Origin: Hephaestia mangrovi
Lineage (GTDB): Bacteria; Pseudomonadota; Alphaproteobacteria; Sphingomonadales; Sphingomonadaceae
DNA: 64,000 bases
Direction of reading: 5' to 3'
Assembly: GCF_019880555.1 (NCBI RefSeq)
Contig: NZ_JAINVU010000002.1
Coordinates: 372,001-436,000, forward strand
The notes below the pieces were generated by a model. It saw only the letters and a list, made by a program, of their open reading frames with translations, was not told the origin of the DNA and did no database searches. The position numbers and the translations under genes are program-made. Below, one piece after another: positions 26,712-34,604 of this stretch (positions are counted from its first letter, which is position 1; every line of letters begins with the position of its first letter).

Positions 26712-29039
26712 ATGATCAAGCGGTCGAGCCTGTGGCTGGTGGCGATGGCGGGAATGATGGCGCCGGGCGTCGCGGTTGCTGCGTCGGCGGCGGCTCCGGC
26801 CGCGCGGCAATATCGTGACGCATTGTCGCTGCGTGAGCGCTGGGAATATCTGACGCGCGACATCGCCTTTCCCGCGCGATGGGTCGCGGGCGGCCACGAT
26901 TTCGTGTTCCGCAAGACGGTGGCGGGCGGTTTCGCCTTCGTTCGCGAGAATGCTGATACCGGCGCCACGCGGCCGGCCTTCGACCAGCGTGCGGTAGCGG
27001 CCGCGCTGGGCAAGGCGACGGGCGAGCATTACGAAGCGCTGCGCCTGCCGTTTTCGGATATCGACTATCGCGACGACGGCAAGACGATCGTCTTCGAGAT
27101 CGAGGAGACGCCGTGGCAATGCTCGCTGACTGGCGGGGGCTGCGCGCCGGTTGTCGACAAGGATCGTCCGACGGGCTTCGGCGTGGTGCGCGATCTGCGC
27201 TATCCGGCCAACAACACGCCGCACGTCTCACCGGACGGCCGCTGGGAGGCGCTGGTCCAGGGCTATAACGTCGTGATCCGCCCAGCCGGTGGCGGGCCGG
27301 TGACGATCCTCAGCCAGGACGGTACGCAAGGCAATTTCTACGATCCCGAGACGATCCACTGGTCGCCGGATTCGCGCAAGATCGTCGCCTATCGGATCAG
27401 GCCCGGCTTCCCGCGCTACGTGACGCGCGTGCTGTCGTCGCCCGGCGATCAGCTGCAGCCGGAAATCCGCAAGCAGCTCTATCCCAAGCCGGGCGATGCG
27501 ATCGATCTCGAGCAGCCGGTGCTGTTCCACCTCGCGCCCGACGGCAAGACGCAGGAGATTGCCGTCTCCGACGCGCTGTTCCCCAACCCCTATCAGCTCA
27601 CCGATCTGCATTGGCGGTCGGACAGCGCGACCTTCGCCTTCGAATTCACCCAGCGCGGCCACCAGCACGCGAAGATCATCGAGGTGAACGCCGATACCGG
27701 CGCGACGCGCGCGGTGATTTCCGAGGACGCCAAGACCTTCATCTATCAGGATCGCGGCTATTGGCATGACGTCGACAATGCCGGCAACGAGCTGATCTGG
27801 CTGTCGGAGCGCGACGGCTGGGCGCACCTCTATCTCTACAACGACAAGACCGGAAAGGTGGAGAACAAGATCACCGCCGGCGACTGGCCGGTGCGCCAGG
27901 TGGTTCGCGTCGATGACAAGGCGCGCCAGATCTGGTTCGCCGCCAGCGGCATGAACAAGGGTGAGGACCCCTATTTCGTCCATTATTACCGGATCAACTT
28001 CGACGGCACCGGCCTGACGCCGCTGACCCCGGCCAAGGCCGATCACGACCTGTCCTTCTCGTCGGACGGCGACTATTATGTCGACACCTATTCGCGCGTC
28101 GATATGCCGAACGTCGCCGAGCTCCACCGCACCAGCGACGGCGCACTGGTCCGCACCATTGCCAAGGGCGACATCTCGCGGTTGATGGCGGCGGGCTACA
28201 GGATTCCGCAGCCGTTCGTCGCCAAGGGGCGCGACGGCAAGACCGACATCTGGGGCCTGATCGTCAAGCCGCTCGATTTCGACCCGCACAAGAAATATCC
28301 GGTGATCGAGAACATCTATGCCGGCCCGCACGACAGCTTCGTGCCCAAGACCTTCTGGCCGTTCGGCTATCATTCCGGCGGCGACAAGGTCGTCGGGATG
28401 CAGGAACTAGCCGACATGGGCTTCATCGTCGTCCAGATCGACGGCATGGGCACCGCCAACCGCTCCAAGGCGTTCCAGGACGTGGCGTGGAAGAACCTTG
28501 CCGATTCAGGCTTCCCGGACCGCATCCTGTGGCACAAGGCGGCCGCCGCCCAATTCCCCTGGTACGACATTTCGGGCGGCGTCGGCATCTACGGCGGCTC
28601 GGCGGGCGGGCAGAGCACCGTCTCGGCGCTGTTGTTCCACCCCGATTTCTACAAGGTCGGCGTGGCGTTCGCCGGCTGTTACGACAACCGCATGGACAAG
28701 ATCAGCTGGAACGAACAGTGGATGGGCTGGCCGGTCGACGGCAGCTATCTGCGCTCGTCGGACGTGGTCAACGCCTGGCGGCTGAAGGGGCACCTGCTGA
28801 TGATCTTCGGCGAGCAGGACAGCAATGTCGATCCCTCGTCGTCGCTGCAGTTGGTCGATGCGCTGATCAAGGCGAAGAAGGATTTCAGCATGATCGAGGT
28901 GCCTGGCGGTGAGCACACCACCGGCCGCTCGACCGGCCCGATCCATTATGCCGAGCGTCGGCAATTCGGCTTCTTCGTGCGCTATCTGCAGCACCAGCCC
29001 ACGCCCGACTGGAACAGCCTGCCGGCCGACGACCAGTAA
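26712..29039 (+). CDS. S9 family (dipeptidyl-peptidase IV type) serine peptidase
   Basis: A 775-residue exported peptidase: signal peptide (LWLVAMAGMMAPGVAVAASA), an eight-bladed propeller (DPP-IV N-terminal domain) including LSERDGWAHLYLY, then an alpha/beta-hydrolase domain. Catalytic triad: S630 in YGGSAGGQ, D703 in GEQDSNVDP and H735 in GGEHTTGR. DPP-IV enzymes release dipeptides with proline (or hydroxyproline) at the second position, fitting a role in trimming proline-rich peptides in the periplasm. The ATG at 26712 starts the signal peptide; the frame opens far upstream inside the divergent gene. Ends 17 bases from the convergent GntR gene. Confidence 0.94.
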   Translation: MIKRSSLWLVAMAGMMAPGVAVAASAAAPAARQYRDALSLRERWEYLTRDIAFPARWVAGGHDFVFRKTVAGGFAFVRENADTGATRPAFDQRAVAAALGKATGEHYEALRLPFSDIDYRDDGKTIVFEIEETPWQCSLTGGGCAPVVDKDRPTGFGVVRDLRYPANNTPHVSPDGRWEALVQGYNVVIRPAGGGPVTILSQDGTQGNFYDPETIHWSPDSRKIVAYRIRPGFPRYVTRVLSSPGDQLQPEIRKQLYPKPGDAIDLEQPVLFHLAPDGKTQEIAVSDALFPNPYQLTDLHWRSDSATFAFEFTQRGHQHAKIIEVNADTGATRAVISEDAKTFIYQDRGYWHDVDNAGNELIWLSERDGWAHLYLYNDKTGKVENKITAGDWPVRQVVRVDDKARQIWFAASGMNKGEDPYFVHYYRINFDGTGLTPLTPAKADHDLSFSSDGDYYVDTYSRVDMPNVAELHRTSDGALVRTIAKGDISRLMAAGYRIPQPFVAKGRDGKTDIWGLIVKPLDFDPHKKYPVIENIYAGPHDSFVPKTFWPFGYHSGGDKVVGMQELADMGFIVVQIDGMGTANRSKAFQDVAWKNLADSGFPDRILWHKAAAAQFPWYDISGGVGIYGGSAGGQSTVSALLFHPDFYKVGVAFAGCYDNRMDKISWNEQWMGWPVDGSYLRSSDVVNAWRLKGHLLMIFGEQDSNVDPSSSLQLVDALIKAKKDFSMIEVPGGEHTTGRSTGPIHYAERRQFGFFVRYLQHQPTPDWNSLPADDQ

Positions 29040-29056
29040 GCGACGCGTCGCCCAGC

Positions 29057-29713
29057 TCAATCCGCGTTGGAGGCGAGCTGGCGGCGCAGGTCGGTGATCG
29101 TCTTCTTGATGTGCGCCTGCATGCTCTTGGCGACCGCTTTCTTGTCGCGAGCGAGCCAATGCCGGAGCAGCTCGGCATGTTCCTCGTTGGCGCGCTCGTC
29201 GCGACCCAGCGGCTCGAGATGCTTGCGGACATAACGGTCGCTCAGCACGTGCAACCGTTCGAGCAATTGAGTGGTGATCGATTGCCCGGCGGGGCGGATC
29301 AACGCGAGGTGGAAGGCGCGGTTGAACGCGCCGACACCGGCACCGTCATGCCCCGTCACACTATCGAGCGCCTCCAGCGTAGAGATCGCCAGCGACTGCT
29401 CCTGCTCGGTGGCGCGAACCGACGCCAGCGCCGCGGCCTCGGGCTCCAGCTTCAGGCGCAGGGCGTAGACTTCCTCCGCTTCGTCGGCGCCCAGCGGCCG
29501 CACAAAGAAGCCCCGGTTCGCTTGTGAGCGCACCAAGCCCTCCTGCTCGAGCCGGGTCAGCGCCTCGCGCAGCGGAATCTTGCTGACCCCCAGTTCGGAG
29601 GCGAGCGCGTCCTGCCGGATCGCCTGATCGACGGGCACCTCCCCGGCGAGAATCCGATCACGCACGAGATCGACGAGTTGATCCGAGAGATTTCGGATGA
29701 CGATGGTACTCAT
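29057..29713 (-). CDS. GntR-family regulator, FCD (FadR) subfamily
   Basis: A 218-residue transcription factor: N-terminal winged helix (LASELGVSKIPLREALTRLE, recognition helix included) and a helical FCD ligand-binding domain with histidines in FNRAFHLALI, HAELLRHW and MQAHIKK that could bind metal and an organic acid. Regulators of this type usually repress catabolic genes until a pathway intermediate binds. It lies in the middle of the island, between the glycosidase/peptidase genes and the hydroxyproline operon, and has an operator-like site 31 bases before its own ATG, so self-control is likely. The inducer may be hydroxyproline or a derivative (inference). Confidence 0.93.
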   Translation of the reverse strand: MSTIVIRNLSDQLVDLVRDRILAGEVPVDQAIRQDALASELGVSKIPLREALTRLEQEGLVRSQANRGFFVRPLGADEAEEVYALRLKLEPEAAALASVRATEQEQSLAISTLEALDSVTGHDGAGVGAFNRAFHLALIRPAGQSITTQLLERLHVLSDRYVRKHLEPLGRDERANEEHAELLRHWLARDKKAVAKSMQAHIKKTITDLRRQLASNAD

Positions 29714-29744
29714 TATTCTTTCGTATCCTGCGTGGGATCTTCAT

Positions 29745-29755
29745 TATACGGTATC
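29745..29755. promoter_or_regulatory. Operator-like palindrome E, upstream of the GntR gene
   Basis: TATACGGTATC, 10 of 11 matches to TATACGGTATA, 31 bases before the regulator ATG. Fits autoregulation. Confidence 0.6.
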
Positions 29756-29813
29756 TTCACTTGGTAACGGCCATAGCGAACCCGAGCGAGCGCGTCGAGG
29801 GCGCGGCCCGACG

Positions 29814-31085
29814 TTACCGCCCAAAGCGGGCCAGCGAGAACGGATCGAAGTCGAACGACGGCGCATCGCCGCACAGCAGGGCGCCGATCGCCTCGCCCGT
29901 GGTCGCTGCCAGCGTAACCCCCAGATGTTGATGCCCGAAGGCATAAGCGAGCCAGGGTCGCGCAATATCGCGTCCGATCGCGGGAAGATAATCGGGCAGC
30001 GTCGGCCGCGCGCCGACCCACTCGCTGATCGGCGTGTTGAAGGGCAGGCCGAGCCGCGCGACGTGATTACGCAGCATTATCCATTTGCGCGGGTCGGGGG
30101 GGCTGTCGATGGTGGAGAATTCGACGAAGCTCGCTGCCCTGATCGACGAAGCGAAGCGGGTGACGATCATCGAGCGATCCTCGAACACCACCGGCGGTAG
30201 ATCGGCGGGCCAATCCGCTGCGTCCGACTGAATGTGATAGCCCCGCTCCGCGATCAGCGGCGCGTCGAGACCGAGCGTCGCAAGCAGGTCGCGTGATGCG
30301 GCGCCGGCTGCCACCACGATGATGTCGGCCGACAGTGTCTCGCCGGTGTCGAGCGCGGCCCTGCCGCCATCGGCGTCGGGGGCGATGCGTGTGACCCGAC
30401 CGGCGACACGATTGCCGCCGCAGCGCTGGAAGTGTTCGTGCAGGCGGCTTCCGAGGGTGGTCATGTCAGCTATTTGGCCGCTGCCCTCGACGCGCGCCGC
30501 GCCGGCCAGATTCGAGGACGTCAAAGACTGAAGCGCAGCCATTTCCATGGTGGTCGCCGGACGAGTGCTGGCGGTGCCGGTATCGGCGCCCAGCCAGTGC
30601 GCCATACCGCGGCGGGCGGTCGATTCCCGTTCCCAGACGATGAAATGGCCATCGAGCCGGAGCAGCGCGCGCGCACCGGCCGCATTGAGCAACCGCTTCC
30701 ATGCCGGCACCGCAGTCGCTAAGGTGCTACGCAATGCCGCCGTGCCACGGTGGAAACGCGTGGGCGTCGACGCGCGCAACAGCCGCAACGAAAAGGGAAA
30801 CCACGACCGTATATCACCTGGCGGAAAGGCGACCGGGCCGCCGAGGGCGAACAATCGCCGGGGCATGCTGCCCAGCGCCGCGAGTGACGCGTGCGGCTCA
30901 ATCTGCTCGACCGCGATATGGCCCGCATTGCCCCACGAAGCGCCGCGCCACGGCACGTCGGGCGCGACCAGCCTGGTGACGACGCCGCGCTGTTGCAGAT
31001 CGATCGCCGTGCACAGGCCGACGAGGCCATTGCCGATCACGATCGCGGTGGCGGGCCGCTTTGCCGGACCACGCGATATCGGCAT
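29814..31085 (-). CDS. FAD-dependent D-amino-acid (probable D-hydroxyproline) dehydrogenase
   Basis: A 423-residue DAO/DadA-type flavoprotein. The FAD-binding motif GNGLVG is at residues 18-23, and the C-terminal part has the usual GARPTLPDYLPAIGRD and FGHQHLGVTLAATTG motifs. Beside the 4-hydroxyproline epimerase it most likely oxidises cis-4-hydroxy-D-proline to pyrroline-4-hydroxy-2-carboxylate, passing electrons to the respiratory chain. The frame opens 63 codons earlier inside the permease gene, but the ATG at 31085, five bases after the permease stop, is the natural start. Last gene of the four-gene operon. Confidence 0.9.
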   Translation of the reverse strand: MPISRGPAKRPATAIVIGNGLVGLCTAIDLQQRGVVTRLVAPDVPWRGASWGNAGHIAVEQIEPHASLAALGSMPRRLFALGGPVAFPPGDIRSWFPFSLRLLRASTPTRFHRGTAALRSTLATAVPAWKRLLNAAGARALLRLDGHFIVWERESTARRGMAHWLGADTGTASTRPATTMEMAALQSLTSSNLAGAARVEGSGQIADMTTLGSRLHEHFQRCGGNRVAGRVTRIAPDADGGRAALDTGETLSADIIVVAAGAASRDLLATLGLDAPLIAERGYHIQSDAADWPADLPPVVFEDRSMIVTRFASSIRAASFVEFSTIDSPPDPRKWIMLRNHVARLGLPFNTPISEWVGARPTLPDYLPAIGRDIARPWLAYAFGHQHLGVTLAATTGEAIGALLCGDAPSFDFDPFSLARFGR

Positions 31086-31090
31086 ATGCG

Positions 31091-32518
31091 TCAGCCCGCC
31101 GCCGTGACGATGTCGCGCGCCAGCGTGCTGCGCGCGCGGCCGTAGAGGAAATAGACGACCAGCCCGCCGGCGTTCCAGATCACGAAGCGCACCAGCGTCA
31201 TTTCGGGCAGGCTGATGAGCAGATAGAGGCAGCCGAGGATCGCCAGCGTGCCGACCAAGAAGGGCGCGGGGCAACGGAACACGCGCTCCATCTCTGGCGC
31301 GCGCCGACGCAGGACCATCATGCAGGCGCCGACCGCGATGAAGGCAAGTAGTGTGCCGGCATTGGCCAGTTCGGCAATCTCACCAAGGCTGAAGAAGCCG
31401 GCAACCGCGGCGACGAACAGGCCGGTGATCGCGGTGATGAGCACTGGCGAACCGGTGCGTGGTGACACCTTGGCAAGGGTGCGCGGCAACAGGCCGTCGC
31501 GCGCCATCACGAAGAAGATACGGCTCTGGCCGTACATCATCACCAGGATCACCGACGGCAGGGCAACCAGCGCCGCACCGGCGACGAGATAGGCGGCGAG
31601 CGGATGGCCGAGCGTCCGCAGCACCAGCGCCAGCGGTTCGGCGGAGCCGCCAAGCGCCAGATACGACATCGCACCCACGGCCGCGATCGCGACCAGGATG
31701 TAGATGGAGGTGCATACGAGCATCGAGCCGACGATACCGATCTTGAGATCGCGGCCGGGATTGCGCGCTTCCTCGGCTGAGGTCGCCACAGCGTCGAAAC
31801 CATAGAAGGCGAAGAATACGATCGCCGCCGCCGCCATCACTCCGCGTGTTTCGCCGTTCACCACATGGCTGCCGAAGCCATAGGGCATGAACGGATGGAA
31901 ATTGCCTGACTGGAAGGCGGGAAGTGTGAGGGCGACGAATGCTGCCAGTGCCGTGAGCTTGATGATGACCAGAATGATGTTGAGCGTCGCACTTTCGCGC
32001 GTGCCGGCCATCAGCATCCCGGCGATTGTGAACGCGACGAGGACGGCCGGCAGGTTGATGATTCCACCGTCATGCGGCCCGGCGAGCAGGAGATGGGGCA
32101 GGGCGATGCCCATTTCGTGGAGCCATCCGACCAGATAACCTGACCAGCCGACCGCCACGGTGGAGCAGGCCAGCGAATATTCGAGGATCAGGCTCCAGCC
32201 GACCACCCAGGCGATCGTCTCGCCAGCGACCGAATAGGTGTAGGTATAAGCGCTGCCCGCGGTGGGGATCAGCGTCGCCAGTTCGGCATAGGCGAGTGCC
32301 GCGCAGGCGCAGACCACGCCGGCGACCAGGAAAGACAGCACCACAGCGGGCCCGGCGCGATCGGCACCCACACCGGTCAATGTGTAGATGCCGGTGCCGA
32401 CGATCGCGCCGACGCCAAGGGCGATCAGATGGGGCCAGCTCAGGCTTGGGCGTAACCGATGCTCGGCGTCGATCGACCTGAATTGCTCGATCGGTTTGAT
32501 CGGCCCCCAAATTCCCAT
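31091..32518 (-). CDS. APC-superfamily amino-acid permease
   Basis: A 475-residue inner-membrane transporter with about 12 helices. The first helix region IALGVGAIVGTGIYTLTG and the following ATLIPTAGSAYTYTY are characteristic of the cationic-amino-acid-transporter branch of APC permeases. It probably imports free hydroxyproline or proline (from context). The chosen ATG at 32518 has GGGAG eight bases upstream; a TTG five codons earlier is less likely. It stands between the epimerase (34-base gap) and the flavoprotein (5-base gap) in one operon. Confidence 0.92.
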   Translation of the reverse strand: MGIWGPIKPIEQFRSIDAEHRLRPSLSWPHLIALGVGAIVGTGIYTLTGVGADRAGPAVVLSFLVAGVVCACAALAYAELATLIPTAGSAYTYTYSVAGETIAWVVGWSLILEYSLACSTVAVGWSGYLVGWLHEMGIALPHLLLAGPHDGGIINLPAVLVAFTIAGMLMAGTRESATLNIILVIIKLTALAAFVALTLPAFQSGNFHPFMPYGFGSHVVNGETRGVMAAAAIVFFAFYGFDAVATSAEEARNPGRDLKIGIVGSMLVCTSIYILVAIAAVGAMSYLALGGSAEPLALVLRTLGHPLAAYLVAGAALVALPSVILVMMYGQSRIFFVMARDGLLPRTLAKVSPRTGSPVLITAITGLFVAAVAGFFSLGEIAELANAGTLLAFIAVGACMMVLRRRAPEMERVFRCPAPFLVGTLAILGCLYLLISLPEMTLVRFVIWNAGGLVVYFLYGRARSTLARDIVTAAG

Positions 32519-32552
32519 CGTGCTGTCTCCCAATGTTCGTTTGTTGCTGTGT

Positions 32553-33551
32553 TCAGCTTACCGAAAATCCTTGCCAGAACGGGTCTTCGCGATCGATCCA
32601 GATCGTGTTGAACCCCGTGGTGATCGCAGAGCCTTCGATCGACGGCACGATGGCCGCCTTGCCGCCCAATTCGGCGGCTTCCTCGACCCGACCCGTGAAG
32701 CGGCTGCCGATGTAGCTTTCGTGGACGAAGGTATCGCCGACCGCGAGCTTACCCTTGGCGACCAGTTGCGCCATGCGCGCCGACGTGCCCGTGCCGCAGG
32801 GGCTGCGGTCGATCGCATTGTCGCCGTAGAACACGGCGTTGCGTCCGTCGGCGCCCGGCGCGGTAGGACGATCGGTCCACATCACATGGCTGACGCCATG
32901 GATGCGCGGGTCGAGCGGATGGACCGGATCGATCACCGCGCGAAGCTGCTGCCGGACGATGCGGCTAAGCGCGATCAGTCGGGCGGCCGAGAATGTGTCA
33001 AGTCCTGCGTAACCGCCTTGCGGCTCGACGATCGCGTAGAAATTGCCGCCATAGGCGATGTCGACGGTGATTGGCCCCAATCCGGGAACCTCGATCGAGA
33101 TCCCCTCAGTGGCGAGATAGGATCGCACATTGCGAAAACGCACACAGCGCACGCGATCGCCGTCAACGCCATATTGCACGTCGAGGATGCCCGCCGGCGT
33201 CTCGACGCGCAGTTTGCCAGGCTCGCGCGGCGTGATGAGGCCGTTTTCGAGCCCGAAAGTGATCATGCCGATCGTACCGTGCCCGCACATCGGCAGGCAG
33301 CCGGAGGTCTCGATAAACAGGATGCCGATATCGGAATCCGGTTCGCACGGCGGATAGAGGAAGCCGCCCGACATCATGTCGTGGCCGCGCGGTTCGAAGC
33401 ACAGCCCGGTTCGAATCCAGTCGAAGCGCGCCATGAAATCCTGGCGGCGCTCGGGCATCGTCGCACCGCGCAGCAGCGGCGCGCCACCGGCGACCAATCG
33501 CACGGGATTACCTGCGGTGTGGCCGTCGATACAAAAGAACACATGACGCAT
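32553..33551 (-). CDS. 4-hydroxyproline 2-epimerase (proline racemase family)
   Basis: A 332-residue enzyme with both catalytic cysteines of the racemase/epimerase class: C89 in MCGHGTIG and C252 in SPCGTGTSARM. A threonine at the first site would have meant a dehydratase. It inverts the alpha-carbon of trans-4-hydroxy-L-proline to cis-4-hydroxy-D-proline, step one of bacterial hydroxyproline catabolism. Neighbouring D-hydroxyproline dehydrogenase and deaminase genes favour the 4-hydroxyproline enzyme over proline racemase. The ATG at 33551 lies five bases after the preceding stop; the longer frame overlaps that gene. Confidence 0.94.
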   Translation of the reverse strand: MRHVFFCIDGHTAGNPVRLVAGGAPLLRGATMPERRQDFMARFDWIRTGLCFEPRGHDMMSGGFLYPPCEPDSDIGILFIETSGCLPMCGHGTIGMITFGLENGLITPREPGKLRVETPAGILDVQYGVDGDRVRCVRFRNVRSYLATEGISIEVPGLGPITVDIAYGGNFYAIVEPQGGYAGLDTFSAARLIALSRIVRQQLRAVIDPVHPLDPRIHGVSHVMWTDRPTAPGADGRNAVFYGDNAIDRSPCGTGTSARMAQLVAKGKLAVGDTFVHESYIGSRFTGRVEEAAELGGKAAIVPSIEGSAITTGFNTIWIDREDPFWQGFSVS

Positions 33552-33556
33552 CGGCG

Positions 33557-34480
33557 TCAGGCCAGCTCGCGCTGCTTCTTGCTCGGCTGGGTCGCCTTGC
33601 ATTTCTCGACGCGCGCGATCACGTCCGCCCGGCGTGCGCCGGACAGCGGCATGCGGGGCATCCGGACGCGCTCGCTGCCGCGGCCCATTATCGCCTCGGC
33701 GAGCTTGATCGACTGCACCAGGTCATGCTCGGCATCGAGATGGAGCAGCGGCATGAACCAGCGATAGATTTCGCGCGCTTCCCGCCAATTGCCGGCATTG
33801 GCGGCGGCAACGAGACGCACCGATTCGGCCGGAAATGCGCTGGTCAGCCCGGAAACCCAGCCGGTCGCCCCGAGCAGCAACCCTTCGAGCGCGATATCGT
33901 CGAGTCCGGCCATCACTGCATAGCGATCGCCGAAGCGGTTGATGACGTCGGTGAAGCGGCGCGGGTCGGGGGCGCTCTCCTTGACCGCGACGATATTCTC
34001 GACATCGGCCAGCGCGTCGAGCGTCTCCATCTCCACGCTGACGCGATAGGCGGGGGGATTGTTATAGAGCATGATCGGCAGCGCGGTCGCTTCGGCAACC
34101 ATGCGGAAATGCTGCGCCAGTTCTTCCAGCGTCGGCACATAGACCATCGACGGGAGCACCATCAGCGCATCGACCCCGATCTTCTCGGCATCGCGGGCAT
34201 AGGCGATCGCCGCATCGGTGGTGAATTCGGATATGCCGGCGACCAACGGCACGCGCCCCTTGAGCGCCTCGACCGCGCCGGACAGGATTGACCGCTTCTC
34301 GCCGGCTGTAAGCGAGTTGTTTTCGCCGCAGGTGCCGAGCAGGATCAGCCCGTCGACACCGTCGTCGACCAGCGCGGTTTGCACCTTCTGGGTCGCGTCG
34401 AAATCGACCGAATTATCGGGAGCGAACTGGGTTGTTGCGGCCGGATAAACCCCGGTCCACAAGGTCTTCGACGCGTTCAT
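33557..34480 (-). CDS. DHDPS-family lyase, probable pyrroline-4-hydroxy-2-carboxylate deaminase
   Basis: A 307-residue class I aldolase-type TIM barrel. The Schiff-base lysine is K167 (IVAVKES) and the proton-relay tyrosine Y139 (IMLYNNPP); the substrate loop reads LLGTCGENNSL. In hydroxyproline catabolism this family deaminates pyrroline-4-hydroxy-2-carboxylate to 2-oxoglutarate semialdehyde. A related family member, L-2-keto-3-deoxyarabonate dehydratase of the oxidative L-arabinose pathway, gives the same product, so that alternative must be kept in mind. First gene of the operon; operator-like site 34 bases upstream. Confidence 0.9.
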   Translation of the reverse strand: MNASKTLWTGVYPAATTQFAPDNSVDFDATQKVQTALVDDGVDGLILLGTCGENNSLTAGEKRSILSGAVEALKGRVPLVAGISEFTTDAAIAYARDAEKIGVDALMVLPSMVYVPTLEELAQHFRMVAEATALPIMLYNNPPAYRVSVEMETLDALADVENIVAVKESAPDPRRFTDVINRFGDRYAVMAGLDDIALEGLLLGATGWVSGLTSAFPAESVRLVAAANAGNWREAREIYRWFMPLLHLDAEHDLVQSIKLAEAIMGRGSERVRMPRMPLSGARRADVIARVEKCKATQPSKKQRELA

Positions 34481-34514
34481 ATAAGCTGATACCCTCTGTT
34501 GAAGATAAACTTCG

Positions 34515-34525
34515 TATACGATATA
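34515..34525. promoter_or_regulatory. Operator-like palindrome F, between deaminase and Xaa-Pro peptidase genes
   Basis: TATACGATATA, 10 of 11 matches to TATACGGTATA, 34 bases before the DHDPS-family start and 79 bases before the divergent peptidase GTG. It could serve both units. Confidence 0.62.
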
Positions 34526-34604
34526 AGATTGGTGGAAACAACCGATTTTTGCGGCCGTATCGGACCATGCTGCGGCGCGGTGGACCGCATTTAGGGAGAA
34601 TTGA

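Noticed and set aside
32553..33551. Proline racemase or trans-3-hydroxyproline dehydratase
   Set aside because: Two active cysteines exclude the dehydratase; the neighbouring hydroxyproline genes make 4-hydroxyproline the likelier substrate than proline.
33557..34480. True dihydrodipicolinate synthase (dapA)
   Set aside because: Substrate loop LLGTCGENNSL differs from the GTTGE of DapA, and the gene lies in a hydroxyproline operon.
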